Counted from the first letter of the stretch, positions 1 through 9,489 are shown. The stretch: 12,897 bases of DNA from Verrucomicrobiota bacterium (GCA_030916665.1 JAUPWC010000001.1:1-12897), one strand, 5' to 3'. Notes: generated by a model from the letters alone, not told the origin. Translations and numbers: made by a program.

Positions 1-1
1 C

Positions 2-241
2 CGCCAGATGAACCGGAAGGGTCTCGTGACCTACTGGCCGGAGGAGTGGTGCGTGAGCTTCAAGCACAGCTGTCTGGCCACCTTTCCGCTCAACCTGTTT
101 CGGACGCCCCGCCTGCCTGCCGATGCGAAGATCGTGGTGTTTCACGGCAATCCCAACCCGCCCGAGGCGGTCGTCGGCAAGAGCAAGAATCTCTACCGCC
201 ATGTGCGACCGACGCCCTGGGTGGCTGAGCACTGGCGCTGA
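2..241 (+). CDS. C-terminal end of a probable glycosyltransferase-like protein (5' truncated by window edge)
   Basis: Only the last 79 residues are in the window; the frame is open to the left edge and ends at the TGA at 239-241. The visible ATG at 8 need not be a start. The tail reads W-P-E-E-W-C-V-S-F-K-H-S-C, then A-K-I-V-V-F-H-G-N-P-N-P-P-E-A, and ends P-T-P-W-V-A-E-H-W-R. I recognise this from memory as the conserved end of bacterial proteins annotated as hypothetical or glycosyltransferase, with a GT-A-like N-terminal half. That half is not visible here, so no substrate can be named. The GT9 gene 152 bp downstream on the same strand supports a role in surface glycan synthesis. It is real coding sequence with fair certainty; the function is tentative. 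Confidence 0.6.
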   Translation, partial: RQMNRKGLVTYWPEEWCVSFKHSCLATFPLNLFRTPRLPADAKIVVFHGNPNPPEAVVGKSKNLYRHVRPTPWVAEHWR

Positions 242-252
242 GAGAACGGTGA

Positions 253-272
253 CCTGCGTAGAAATACGCAGG
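253..272 (+). other. Perfect 8-bp hairpin with GAAA tetraloop after the first gene
   Basis: CCTGCGTA (253-260) pairs perfectly with TACGCAGG (265-272) around a GAAA loop, a stable GNRA tetraloop. It starts 12 nt after the stop of the partial upstream gene. No T-tract follows, so it is not a standard intrinsic terminator; it could be an mRNA 3'-end stabiliser or a weak terminator. A smaller stem, ACGC (280-283) with GCGT (289-292) around AAAAA, follows directly. Confidence 0.5.
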
Positions 273-393
273 CGGTCAGACGCAAAAAGCGTGTAACTGT
301 TCCGTTTGCAGCCGCTTCGGATTTGCCTTCCGTCGAGAAGGGCCAATCTTCTGCTTCGGAACGCCGCGCCGACCACGCGGTCCCCAAGACACC

Positions 394-1383
394 ATGCCGG
401 AAATGCTCATCATCATGACCTCGCCGCTGCGCGACATCGCGCACGGGCTCCAGGTGGCGGCGTCGATCAAGGCGCAGAAGCCGGAGTGGCGCATTTCTTG
501 GCTCGTGCGCGACATCTTTGCTCCGCTGGTGCGCGCGTCGTCGTCGGTGGACCGAGTGTTCATGTTCCAGCGACACGAGGGTGCGCGCGGTTTCCTGCGG
601 ATGATGCGAGAGGTGCGGAAGCACGAGTTCGATCTCGTGTGCGATTTCCAGGGCCTGCTGCGCACCGGCCTGATGACCAAGTGGGCGCGCGGCCGGCGCA
701 AGGTTGGCCGCACCGACTCGCGCGAAGGCTCGGGCTTTTTCTATCAGCACAAGGCGCCGTTGCCCGCCGAGGGCCGGCAGGCACACCTGTTGGAAATCAT
801 GCTCCAGTTCTGCACCGTGGCCGGGGCCGAGCCGCGGCTGACGGGCCCGCTGCATTTCCGCGACCTCGAGCGGCTGAACCTGAGCTTCATGGAGCCGCGC
901 AAGGGGCTGCGCCCGATTCTGATCTTCCCCGACAGCGGCCAGCACAGCAAAAAGTGGAACGGTTTCGGTCAGCTCACGGCCATGCTCATCCGCGAAGCCG
1001 GCCGCAAGGTCGTCTGGGCCGGCAGCCATTACCTGCCGTGCAAGGAGTCGTTCCCCGAGGGCGCCTTCGTCAATCTCACGGGCAACACCAGCCTGACCTC
1101 GCTGCCCGCGCTGCTGACCAAGGCCGACTGGGTGATCTCCAACGACAGTGGTCCGATGCACTTGTCCGCGGCGATGGGCCTGAAGACGGTCGGCCTGTTC
1201 GGACCGACGGACCCGCGCCGTTTCGGTCCCTATCCGCTGAAGAGCCCGACCAATTACGCCATTCAGGCTCCGGTTGGCGAGCTCGCGCACCTCTCGGCCA
1301 AGGAAGTCTATAACCTGTTCAACCGGATCGAGACTTCGTTGCAGCGGACGCAGGCCAAGGCGGCGGCGATAGCGCACGCGTGA
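394..1383 (+). CDS. Glycosyltransferase family 9 protein (heptosyltransferase-type)
   Basis: A 329-residue protein with the two-lobed GT-B layout of family 9, which transfers sugars from an activated donor (ADP-heptose in the known LPS enzymes) onto the lipopolysaccharide core at the cytoplasmic face of the inner membrane. The N-terminal strand and loop M-L-I-I-M-T-S-P-L-R-D-I-A-H-G (residues 4-18) matches the usual S-S-L-G-D-V-V-H position, with the family Asp at residue 14. The C-terminal donor-site signature is clear: S-N-D-S-G-P-M-H-L-S-A-A-M-G (249-262), then G-L-F-G-P-T-D-P-R-R-F-G-P-Y (267-280). F-P-D-S-G-Q-H-S-K-K-W (178-188) stands where the family has a HPG-x-SK-x-W segment. Start 394 is the first ATG in frame; the ATG at 403 is equally possible, and neither has a Shine-Dalgarno site. 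Donor and acceptor are unknown, so waaC or waaF should not be assigned. Confidence 0.87.
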   Translation: MPEMLIIMTSPLRDIAHGLQVAASIKAQKPEWRISWLVRDIFAPLVRASSSVDRVFMFQRHEGARGFLRMMREVRKHEFDLVCDFQGLLRTGLMTKWARGRRKVGRTDSREGSGFFYQHKAPLPAEGRQAHLLEIMLQFCTVAGAEPRLTGPLHFRDLERLNLSFMEPRKGLRPILIFPDSGQHSKKWNGFGQLTAMLIREAGRKVVWAGSHYLPCKESFPEGAFVNLTGNTSLTSLPALLTKADWVISNDSGPMHLSAAMGLKTVGLFGPTDPRRFGPYPLKSPTNYAIQAPVGELAHLSAKEVYNLFNRIETSLQRTQAKAAAIAHA

Positions 1384-1501
1384 AGTGCTGCAGCGGTGGC
1401 CTGTGACTCCGCGGGACGGCGTTCATGGAGCGCCGCCACGGGCAGGGCCCGACAAATTTAGCCTGTTCAAGCGGGGCGTTCCGTCTTGTATGCGTCTTCC
1501 C

Positions 1502-2770
1502 ATGCTCGATCCCAAGCTACTCCGCGACTCTCCCGACACCGTCCGCGCCGCCATCGCCCGCAAGCATCTCGACGTCGATCTCGACGCCGTGCTGGCGTTG
1601 GACAGCGAGTGGCGCAAGCAGCTCACCGAGGTCGAGGCGCTTCGCGGCAAACAGAAAGCCGCCAACACCGAGATGGCCGCGCTGAAGAAGGGCTCGCCGG
1701 AATTCAGCGCCAAGGTGACCGAGATGAAAGGCGTGTCCGCCCAGGTGAAGGCCGCCGAGGAGGCGATCAAGCCGCTTGAGGAGAAACTGCACGCCGCCAT
1801 GCACTCACTGCCGAACATTCCGCACGCGACCGTGCCGAACGGCAAGACGCCCGAAGAGAACGTCGTTCACGCCACCCACGGTTCGGTCGAGGCGGTGTCG
1901 GCGCATGCGATGCCGCACTGGGAGATCGCGGGTTTCAACAACCTCGTGGATTTCGGCCGCGGCGCGAAGGTGACCGGCGCGGGCTTCCCGTTCTACATCG
2001 GCGACGGCGCGCGGTTTGTGCGGGCGCTGCTCCAGTTCTTCATCGAGGAGGACACCAAGGCCGGCTACGTGGAAATCAATCCGCCGATCTTCGTCAACGC
2101 CGCCAGCGCCACGGCCACCGGCCAGTTGCCCGACAAGGAAGGCCAGATGTATGAGACGGCCGACAAGCTCTACGCCGTCCCGACCGCCGAGGTCCCGCTG
2201 ACCAATTTCTTCCGCGACGAAATCGTCGAGCAGGACGCGCTGCCGATCAAGCGCTGCGCCTACACGCCCTGCTTCCGGCGCGAGGCCGGCAGCTACGGCA
2301 AGGACGTGCGCGGCCTGAACCGGCTGCACCAGTTCGACAAGGTCGAGTTGCTCAAGTGGGTGCATCCGTCCTCGAGCTACGACGAACTGGAGGCGCTGCG
2401 CGGCGACGCCGAACGCCTGCTCCAGAAGCTGGAGCTCCCATACCGCGTGCTCCTCATGTGCGGCGGCGACCTCGGCTTCGCCCAGTCAAAGAAATACGAC
2501 CTCGAGGTCTGGGCTGCCGGTCAGAAACGCTGGCTCGAGGTTTCGAGCTGCTCGAACTTCGAGTCGTTCCAGGCGCGCCGCGCGCAGATCCGTTTCCGCA
2601 ACAAGGAATCCGGCAAACCCGAGCTCGTGCACACGCTCAACGGTTCCGGCCTCGCCGTGCCGCGCGTGATGGCGGCGCTGTTGGAAAACAACCTGCAGGC
2701 CGACGGCCGCGTGAAGATTCCCGCCGTGCTCGTGCCTTACTTCGGCAAGGAGTATCTGGCGTTCAAATGA
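1502..2770 (+). CDS. serS: Seryl-tRNA synthetase
   Basis: Charges tRNA-Ser, and tRNA-Sec where present, with serine; cytosolic class II homodimer. The 422 residues match the usual 420-430. The start M-L-D-P-K-L-L-R is the typical family N-terminus and begins at the ATG at 1502; an ATG four codons upstream (1490) is an alternative, and the GTG at 1385 is unlikely. Residues about 30-100 are charged and heptad-like, as expected for the long tRNA-binding coiled-coil arm. The serine/ATP site shows T-A-E-V-P-L (228-233), motif 2 F-R-R-E-A-G-S-Y-G-K-D-V-R-G (258-271) followed by L-H-Q-F-D-K-V-E (275-282), and motif 3 N-G-S-G-L-A-V-P-R (380-388). The Pro in motif 3 is a variant I associate with Bacteroidota-like SerRS. 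tilS follows after 90 bp occupied by a repeat. Confidence 0.96.
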   Translation: MLDPKLLRDSPDTVRAAIARKHLDVDLDAVLALDSEWRKQLTEVEALRGKQKAANTEMAALKKGSPEFSAKVTEMKGVSAQVKAAEEAIKPLEEKLHAAMHSLPNIPHATVPNGKTPEENVVHATHGSVEAVSAHAMPHWEIAGFNNLVDFGRGAKVTGAGFPFYIGDGARFVRALLQFFIEEDTKAGYVEINPPIFVNAASATATGQLPDKEGQMYETADKLYAVPTAEVPLTNFFRDEIVEQDALPIKRCAYTPCFRREAGSYGKDVRGLNRLHQFDKVELLKWVHPSSSYDELEALRGDAERLLQKLELPYRVLLMCGGDLGFAQSKKYDLEVWAAGQKRWLEVSSCSNFESFQARRAQIRFRNKESGKPELVHTLNGSGLAVPRVMAALLENNLQADGRVKIPAVLVPYFGKEYLAFK

Positions 2771-2783
2771 TGTCTGCGATGCC

Positions 2784-2866
2784 TGTCATCCCGGGCCGAG
2801 CGCGGGATCGAGCGGCCTAGGCGCAGCGAACTTTATCCAGGATTCTTCGCTGCGCTCCGAATGACA
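2784..2866. repeat. Palindromic interspersed repeat (composite hairpins, TGTCAT...ATGACA ends)
   Basis: The 83-bp gap element is bounded by inverted ends TGTCAT (2784-2789) and ATGACA (2861-2866). It holds two internal stems: ATCCCG (2788-2793) with CGGGAT (2803-2808), and a perfect 10-bp stem GCGCAGCGAA (2821-2830) with TTCGCTGCGC (2846-2855). Inside the second loop ATCC and GGAT also pair. On the minus strand it reads T-G-T-C-A-T-T-C-G-G-A-G-C-G-C-A-G-C-G-A and translates to C-H-S-E-R-S-E-E-S-W, the false-peptide hallmark of a REP/MITE-like repeat family widespread in environmental bacteria. Only one copy is in this window, so its repeat nature is inferred from that recognised sequence. Its right end overlaps the annotated tilS ATG. 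Confidence 0.75.
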
Positions 2867-3907
2867 CGGAAAGGGAAATCGAAAACCGACTGGCCGGCCG
2901 TGGCCGCGGTGTTGGTGCATGAGATCTCGCACCGGGACATGCATCCGAGCGTTATGCTGCGGGCGCTTGCCGACCACCAGCGCGGGCGGCGCGGGCAAAA
3001 ACCGTCGCGTTGGGCGCTGGCCTTCTCCGGCGGGGCCGACTCGCTGGCCATGCTGCTGATTTTCTGGGCGGAAGGGCCGGGGCGCTGGGGGCGGGACTTT
3101 GTCGTGCTGCATTTCGACCACCGTCTGCGCGGGCGTGAGTCCACGGAGGATGCGCGTTTTTGCGAGGCGGTCTGCCGGGCGCTGGGCGTGACCTGCGTGG
3201 TCGGCAAATGGAAGGACGCCCGCAAAGGCGCCAGCGAGGCCGAGGCGCGCGAGGCCCGGCACGCGTTCTTCGCCCGTGAAATGAAACGCCGGAAGCTGCG
3301 CCTGCTGTTCCTCGCGCACCAGCAGGACGACATCGCCGAGACGATGCTCATGCGGCTGGCGCGGGGCAGCGGGGCAGGGGGGCTGGCGGCACCGCGACCG
3401 GCGCAGGAGGTGGCCGACGGGCGTGTTCACCTGCGTCCGATGCTCACGCTGAAGAAGGCCGCAATCGAGACGGCCCTGCGCAAAGCCGGAGCGCTGTGGC
3501 GCGAAGACGCATCGAACCGCCGCGAGGAGCATTTCCGCAACCGCGTGCGCCGCTCCGTGCTGCCCGCCTGGCAAAAGGCCGCGGGCCGCGATGCCGTGGC
3601 GGGCGCCGCACGCGCGCGTGAACTGCTGGAGGAGGACGAAGTCGCGCTCGAGGCCTGGGTGGACCGGCTTGGCGCGTTGCGCCGCGGGGTGTTGAACGTG
3701 CAGGCGTTGCACGGCCTGCCCCGGGCCGTGGTTCGACGGGCTTTGCACCGCTGGCTGCTGGCGGTGCGGCCGGAGACGGACCTTTCCCGCCAGGGCTTCG
3801 CGGTGCTGCTGGCGGCGGTCGAGCAGGGCCGGGCCACGCGTTTCAGTCTGGGGCGCACGGATTTCGCGGTGATCCGGCGGGGAAGCTTGGCACTGAAACG
3901 GGGATAA
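2861..3907 (+). CDS. tilS: tRNA(Ile)-lysidine synthetase
   Basis: Uses ATP and lysine to convert C34 of the CAU-anticodon isoleucine tRNA to lysidine, so that it reads AUA rather than AUG; cytosolic and normally essential. The N-terminal PP-loop S-G-G-A-D-S is at residues 56-61. It is followed by V-L-H-F-D-H-R-L-R-G (82-91), the family block L-A-H-Q-Q-D-D-I-A-E-T-M-L-M-R-L-A-R-G-S (151-170), and R-P-M-L (192-195) to W-R-E-D-A-S-N (213-219) with F-R-N-R-V-R (225-230). A helical substrate domain follows to about 320. At 348 residues it appears to lack the full C-terminal domain of the E. coli enzyme (about 430). The start is uncertain: the ATG at 2861 lies in the last bases of the upstream repeat and places the PP-loop unusually far in; the ATG at 2939 (residue 27) would give the common spacing. 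ftsH follows 91 bp downstream, a widely conserved neighbour. Confidence 0.92.
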   Translation: MTRKGKSKTDWPAVAAVLVHEISHRDMHPSVMLRALADHQRGRRGQKPSRWALAFSGGADSLAMLLIFWAEGPGRWGRDFVVLHFDHRLRGRESTEDARFCEAVCRALGVTCVVGKWKDARKGASEAEAREARHAFFAREMKRRKLRLLFLAHQQDDIAETMLMRLARGSGAGGLAAPRPAQEVADGRVHLRPMLTLKKAAIETALRKAGALWREDASNRREEHFRNRVRRSVLPAWQKAAGRDAVAGAARARELLEEDEVALEAWVDRLGALRRGVLNVQALHGLPRAVVRRALHRWLLAVRPETDLSRQGFAVLLAAVEQGRATRFSLGRTDFAVIRRGSLALKRG

Positions 3908-3987
3908 GTTCCGTTCCGATTTCGGCAAAAGTTTCGAGTGCCGCTCCGGTTGACTTATCCTACAGGAACCTCCACGTTGCCCGATAC

Positions 3988-3993
3988 TCTAAT
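3988..3993 (+). promoter_or_regulatory. Candidate -10 element TCTAAT for ftsH
   Basis: TCTAAT differs from the sigma-70 TATAAT by one base and ends exactly 5 nt before the ftsH ATG at 3999. Transcription from it would begin at or next to the start codon, giving a leaderless mRNA. I see no good -35 at normal spacing; the TTGACT at 3950-3955 is about 32 bp away. The only purine-rich run upstream (AGGA near 3963) is too far from the ATG to serve as a ribosome binding site. Confidence 0.35.
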
Positions 3994-3998
3994 CTCTC

Positions 3999-6014
<2,016 letters not shown>

Positions 6015-6040
6015 GACTAATTCTCCTTGGTTTTTCCCGA

Positions 6041-6071
6041 GAGGCCGGCACGATGCCGGCTTCTTTTATTT
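6041..6071 (+). terminator. Intrinsic terminator of ftsH
   Basis: GAGGCCGGCA (6041-6050) pairs with TGCCGGCTTC (6054-6063) around a CGA loop, giving 10 pairs including one G-T. The tract TTTTATTT (6064-6071) follows directly. This is a textbook Rho-independent terminator, 26 nt after the ftsH stop. Its last T is adjacent to the ATG of ugd at 6072, leaving no separate leader or ribosome binding site for that gene. Confidence 0.85.
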
Positions 6072-7439
6072 ATGAACATCTGCTGCATTGGCGCCGGTTA
6101 TGTGGGTGGCCCTACGATGGCCATGATCGCTCTGAAATGTCCCGATATTAACGTGACGGTGGTGGACATGAACGCCGGACGCATCGCGGCTTGGAACAGT
6201 GACAAGCTGCCGATTTTCGAGCCCGGCTTGGACGACGTCGTCAAGCAGGCCCGCGGTCGCAATCTGTTCTTCTCCACCGATGTAGCCGGACAGATCAAGA
6301 AATGCGACATCATCTTCGTGGCCGTCAACACACCCACCAAAACCTACGGTGTGGGTGCCGGCCGTGCCGCTGATCTCCGCTACATCGAGTCGGTCGCCCG
6401 CACCATCGCCGAGCATGCCGACAGCGGGAAGATCATCGTCGAGAAGTCCACCATTCCGGTGAAGACTGCCGACGCGATCAAGGCCATCGTCGCCTCCAAT
6501 TCCAAGGGCCACAAGTTCGAGGTGCTGTCGAATCCCGAGTTTCTGGCCGAAGGCACGGCTATCGCCGATCTGCTTGCGCCCGACCGCGTGCTCATCGGCG
6601 GCGAGCGCACGCCCGGCGGCGAAAAGGCCATCGAGACCCTGGCCAACGTCTATGCCCGCTGGGTGCCGCGCGAGCGCGTCATCACGACCAATCTCTGGTC
6701 GTCCGAGCTCTCCAAGCTTGTGGCGAACGCCTTCCTCGCGCAGCGCATCTCCTCCATCAACTCGATCTCGGCCCTCTGCGAGGCGACCGGCGCCGACGTG
6801 GACGAGGTGGCCAACGCCATCGGCAAGGACAGCCGCATCGGGCCGAAATTCCTCAAGGCGTCCGTCGGCTTCGGCGGGTCCTGCTTCCAAAAGGACATAC
6901 TCAATCTGACCTACCTCTGCGAGAGCTTCGGCCTGCCCGAGGTTGCCGCCTACTGGACGAGTGTCGTGGGTCTCAACGACTGGCAGAAGAGCCGCTTCGC
7001 CGCCCGCATCGTGAAGTCGCTGTTCAACACCGTCGCCGACAAGAAAATCGCCGTGCTGGGCTTCGCCTTCAAAAAAGACACCAACGACACGCGCGAGTCC
7101 GCCGCGATCAACGTTTGCCGCGATCTGCTCTCCGAGCACGCCAAGGTGTGCGTTTACGACCCCAAGGTCCCGGCCGACGAGATAACGGCCGACGTGCTGG
7201 GCAAGGGCGTGGAAAACGCCCGCCTTTCCATCGCCAAGGACGCTTACGATGCCTGCGCCGGCGCGCATGCCATCGCGATCGTGACCGAGTGGGACGAGTT
7301 CAAGACGCTGGACTACGCGAAGATTTACGCTGGGATGCCCAAGCCCGCGTTCCTCTTCGACGGTCGCAACATCGTGAATCTCGCGGCGCTGCGGCAAATC
7401 GGTTTCACCGCCTCCGGCATCGGCAAGCCGATGGTCTGA
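6072..7439 (+). CDS. ugd: UDP-glucose 6-dehydrogenase (animal-like type)
   Basis: Oxidises UDP-glucose to UDP-glucuronate with two NAD+ in the cytosol, supplying uronic acid for capsule, exopolysaccharide or LPS sugars. The 455 residues begin [15 protein letters not shown], a Rossmann NAD site at the very N-terminus, which fixes the start at 6072. [10 protein letters not shown] and the catalytic block [10 protein letters not shown] carry the nucleophile Cys271. The C-terminal UDP-binding half contains [15 protein letters not shown]. The run from [10 protein letters not shown] through [18 protein letters not shown] resembles animal UGDH (human catalytic Cys276) more than short bacterial Ugd, though such proteins also occur in bacteria. 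A GDP-mannose dehydrogenase is unlikely. It has no ribosome binding site and sits flush against the ftsH terminator; it converges on alr. Confidence 0.93.
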   Translation: MNICCIGAGYVGGPTMAMIALKCPDINVTVVDMNAGRIAAWNSDKLPIFEPGLDDVVKQARGRNLFFSTDVAGQIKKCDIIFVAVNTPTKTYGVGAGRAADLRYIESVARTIAEHADSGKIIVEKSTIPVKTADAIKAIVASNSKGHKFEVLSNPEFLAEGTAIADLLAPDRVLIGGERTPGGEKAIETLANVYARWVPRERVITTNLWSSELSKLVANAFLAQRISSINSISALCEATGADVDEVANAIGKDSRIGPKFLKASVGFGGSCFQKDILNLTYLCESFGLPEVAAYWTSVVGLNDWQKSRFAARIVKSLFNTVADKKIAVLGFAFKKDTNDTRESAAINVCRDLLSEHAKVCVYDPKVPADEITADVLGKGVENARLSIAKDAYDACAGAHAIAIVTEWDEFKTLDYAKIYAGMPKPAFLFDGRNIVNLAALRQIGFTASGIGKPMV

Positions 7440-7446
7440 GATGCAT

Positions 7447-7517
7447 AGCCGCGTTGGAGCAAAGCGAAAACGTGGTCGATGCCTGACCACGCTTTCGCTT
7501 TCGGCTCAAGCGCGGCT
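7447..7517. terminator. Long bidirectional terminator hairpin between ugd and alr
   Basis: The core arm AAAGCGAAAACGTGGTC (7461-7477) pairs with 7485-7501 with a single mismatch around a 7-nt loop, and T-rich runs flank the central GTGGTC/GACCAC stem on both strands: CTTTCGCTTT on plus and TTTTCGCTTT on minus. Pairing continues outward through GAGC (7457-7460) with GCTC (7504-7507) and AGCCGCG (7447-7453) with CGCGGCT (7511-7517), with small bulges. Lying 7 nt after the ugd stop and 15 nt beyond the alr stop, it fits a two-way terminator for convergent genes. Confidence 0.85.
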
Positions 7518-7532
7518 GCACTCAACGATCAC

Positions 7533-8675
7533 TTACACCCCGCTGGCGTTGCGGTAGTGGCGAGGGACGCGCTTGGTGACGGAGCATAGTGTCTCCCACG
7601 CGATCGTGCCAGCCCAGTCGCTGAATTCCTTGATGGAGATTTCGGCGGAGCCCTGCTTGCCGACAAGCACCACGGGGTCGCCGCAACGGACTTCGCCCGG
7701 CACATCGGTGATGTCCACGATAGTCTGGTCCATCGTCACGCGTCCGAGCACCGGGCAGCGGCGTCCGCCGATCAGCACCAGCGCCCGGCCGCTGCTGGAG
7801 CGGGCGATGCCGTCGCCGTAGCCGGCCGTCAGCACGGCCACGCGGGAGGCGCGTTGCAGGCGGGCGGTGCGACCGTAGCTTACGCCGGTGCCCGCAGGCA
7901 GTTCCTTCACGAGGCCGATGCGTGTGTGAAAACTGAACACCGGTTCCGCCTGCACCCGCGCGAGCATCGAGTGCGGGTGGGGGAGAATGCCGAATTGCAG
8001 GAGCCCCACGCGCACGGCGTTGAACGCGCCGTTGCCCGGGGTCGTTTCCAAGCCGGCGCTGTTGTCGGCATGGATCAGCAGCCCGGCTGTCTCCATCTCG
8101 CCGATCGTCTGGAGGAAAATCTGCCGTTGCTCCGCCGTGAACACGGGGTCTTCGTCGGCGCTCGAGAAATGCGTGAACACGCCGGCCAGTCGCAGTCCCG
8201 GCGCGGCGCGGATCGCGTCGTAAAGTGCGCGGGCCCCGGTGTGCCAGACGCCGAGCCGGCCCATGCCGGTGTCGATCTTGAGGTGGACGGTGATCGGCTT
8301 GCCGGTGGCGCGGCCCACGGCATCGAAGCGGCGGATCTCGTCGGCCGAAGAGACCGTGGCGGCCAAATCGTAGTCGGCGAGGTAGCGGTCTTCGTCGGGC
8401 AGCACCGGGCTCAACAGCAACACCGGCCAGTCGGCGCTCAGTTCGCGGATGGTCATCGCTTCGGCGATGTTGGCCACGGCGAAAAGGTCGGCACCCGCGT
8501 GCATGAGCCGGGCGGCCACTTGTGGCAAGCCGTGGCCGTAGGCGTCGGCCTTCACCACGGCGACGTATTTGATCCGCGGCGGGAGCGTGGCGCGGATGAA
8601 CTTCAGGTTGCGCTCCAGCGCGGCGAGGTCGATCTCGACCCAGCAACGGCGCGGCAGTTGGGCGGAAATGCTCAT
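7533..8675 (-). CDS. alr: Alanine racemase
   Basis: PLP enzyme that interconverts L- and D-alanine, providing D-Ala for peptidoglycan; cytosolic dimer. The 380 residues carry the PLP lysine in V-V-K-A-D-A-Y-G-H-G (Lys42), an N-terminal TIM-barrel with H-L-K-I-D-T-G-M-G-R-L-G (131-142) and H-A-D-N-S-A-G (202-208), V-R-V-G (221-224) with the Arg that contacts the PLP ring nitrogen, and the second catalytic base in V-S-Y-G-R-T (Tyr267). The C-terminal beta domain has T-A-G-Y-G-D-G and V-T-M-D-Q. The start at 8675 is chosen because it gives M-S-I-S-A-Q-L-P-R-R-C-W-V-E-I-D, the usual distance to W-x-E-I-D, and an ATGA overlap with the tsaB stop. Longer frames to 8720 or beyond are unlikely. It is probably co-transcribed and translationally coupled with tsaB. 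Confidence 0.95.
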   Translation of the reverse strand: MSISAQLPRRCWVEIDLAALERNLKFIRATLPPRIKYVAVVKADAYGHGLPQVAARLMHAGADLFAVANIAEAMTIRELSADWPVLLLSPVLPDEDRYLADYDLAATVSSADEIRRFDAVGRATGKPITVHLKIDTGMGRLGVWHTGARALYDAIRAAPGLRLAGVFTHFSSADEDPVFTAEQRQIFLQTIGEMETAGLLIHADNSAGLETTPGNGAFNAVRVGLLQFGILPHPHSMLARVQAEPVFSFHTRIGLVKELPAGTGVSYGRTARLQRASRVAVLTAGYGDGIARSSSGRALVLIGGRRCPVLGRVTMDQTIVDITDVPGEVRCGDPVVLVGKQGSAEISIKEFSDWAGTIAWETLCSVTKRVPRHYRNASGV

Positions 8676-9355
8676 GCGCGGGCGGTGACGGTGGCGGCGC
8701 TGTGCGGTTGGGCGGACCACTTTTTGTAGTCTGGCGCCTCATGCTGGAGGGCGTCGGGCAGTTCGACCGAACGAAACAGGCCGGCATCGGCGACCGCAGC
8801 TGTCAGCGTCGCGAGGTCGTAGTCGCAGGAGGCAAGATCAGCAGGCGGTTTGGACCAGACCCGGAATCCGGCCGGCATCAGGCGTTCGCCGGCCGGCAAC
8901 TCGGCGGTCGGCCGCCGGACCATGGCAGCGAGGGTGCCGTCGGCCGAGACGGGTTGGGTGTGCCAACTTTCGCGGCGGGCATCGGCGATGACTGCGAAGG
9001 GGCGGGGTGATCGACGCCACTCGGCCGAGGCGGCAAGGGCGAGGCTCTGGTAAGCGAAAACCGGTCTCGGTTTCAGCACCAGCCAGGTGCGAAGGGCCAT
9101 GGCGATGCTGCGGGTGCCGAGCATCGAGCCCGGACCTTCGCAAAAGGCAAAAGCAGCGATGTCCCCGATGTCGGCACCAGTCTTCTCCAGCACGGACGCC
9201 GTGCCGCTGAACAGTCCCCGGCCGGCTTCGTCGTCGGTCGCCGCCCAGAGGGCGGGCTGGCCGTGACGCAGCAGGCCGATCTGCACCCGCTGGGACGCCG
9301 CGTCGAGCACGAGGATACCACCGTGCGCGGCAAGGAGTTGGGTGAGGCTGGCCAT
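8672..9355 (-). CDS. tsaB: TsaB-like tRNA threonylcarbamoyladenosine biosynthesis protein
   Basis: TsaB is the scaffold partner of TsaD in the complex that attaches threonylcarbamoyl to A37 of ANN-decoding tRNAs. The 227 residues match the usual size. The ASKHA-type fold start G-G-I-L-V-L-D-A-A-S-Q (12-22) replaces the common I-L-A-I-D-T-S, and the signature G-P-G-S-M-L-G-T-R (74-82) replaces G-P-G-S-F-T-G-L-R. P-V-F-A-Y-Q-S-L-A-L-A-A (98-109) and an E-A-P-D-Y-K-K-W near the end also fit the family. The protein is divergent, so the name rests on these blocks. About 10 residues precede the first strand, so a slightly later start cannot be excluded. tsaD and tsaE are not in the window. It overlaps alr by 4 bp and diverges from tig. 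Confidence 0.78.
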   Translation of the reverse strand: MASLTQLLAAHGGILVLDAASQRVQIGLLRHGQPALWAATDDEAGRGLFSGTASVLEKTGADIGDIAAFAFCEGPGSMLGTRSIAMALRTWLVLKPRPVFAYQSLALAASAEWRRSPRPFAVIADARRESWHTQPVSADGTLAAMVRRPTAELPAGERLMPAGFRVWSKPPADLASCDYDLATLTAAVADAGLFRSVELPDALQHEAPDYKKWSAQPHSAATVTARA

Positions 9356-9463
9356 GGGGTCAGCTTGGGTGCTGTCGGGCGAAAATCAAAGGCCGATTGC
9401 GTCCGCTTCAGCCTTCGCTGCGAAAAGCCCTCAAACGAGGAAGCCTCCGTGTCGAAAGAGACC

Positions 9464-9469
9464 TTGACC
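9464..9469 (+). promoter_or_regulatory. Possible -35 element TTGACC upstream of tig
   Basis: TTGACC matches five of six bases of the sigma-70 -35 consensus within the 177-bp divergent gap between tsaB and tig. At 17-18 bp spacing the facing -10 position (9487-9493) reads TTACCT or TACCTC, which is poor, so this is only a candidate. Confidence 0.25.
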
Positions 9470-9489
9470 GGCTCAGGCGGGAGCACTTA

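Noticed and set aside
193..1377. Minus-strand 394-codon open frame opposite the GT9 gene
   Set aside because: Arg- and Gln-rich shadow composition with no motif, while the plus frame carries clear GT9 signatures.
1384..1501. Weak stem CGGCG/CGCCG in the GT9-serS gap as a terminator
   Set aside because: Only five pairs with a 9-nt loop and no T-tract; expected by chance in DNA this GC-rich.
2786..3928. Minus-strand 380-codon open frame ending in C-H-S-E-R-S-E-E-S-W
   Set aside because: It is antisense to tilS, and the striking end peptide is the known false translation of a palindromic repeat, not a protein motif.
3950..3978. TTGACT at 3950 as the -35 of an ftsH promoter
   Set aside because: At 16-18 bp spacing the -10 position reads around CACGTT, which does not match, and the better -10 candidate (3988) is about 32 bp away.
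6066..7490. Very long minus-strand open frame (474 codons) opposite ugd
   Set aside because: The opposite plus frame encodes an intact, motif-complete UDP-glucose dehydrogenase. Long antisense frames are expected in GC-rich genes, and this one shows no recognisable domain.
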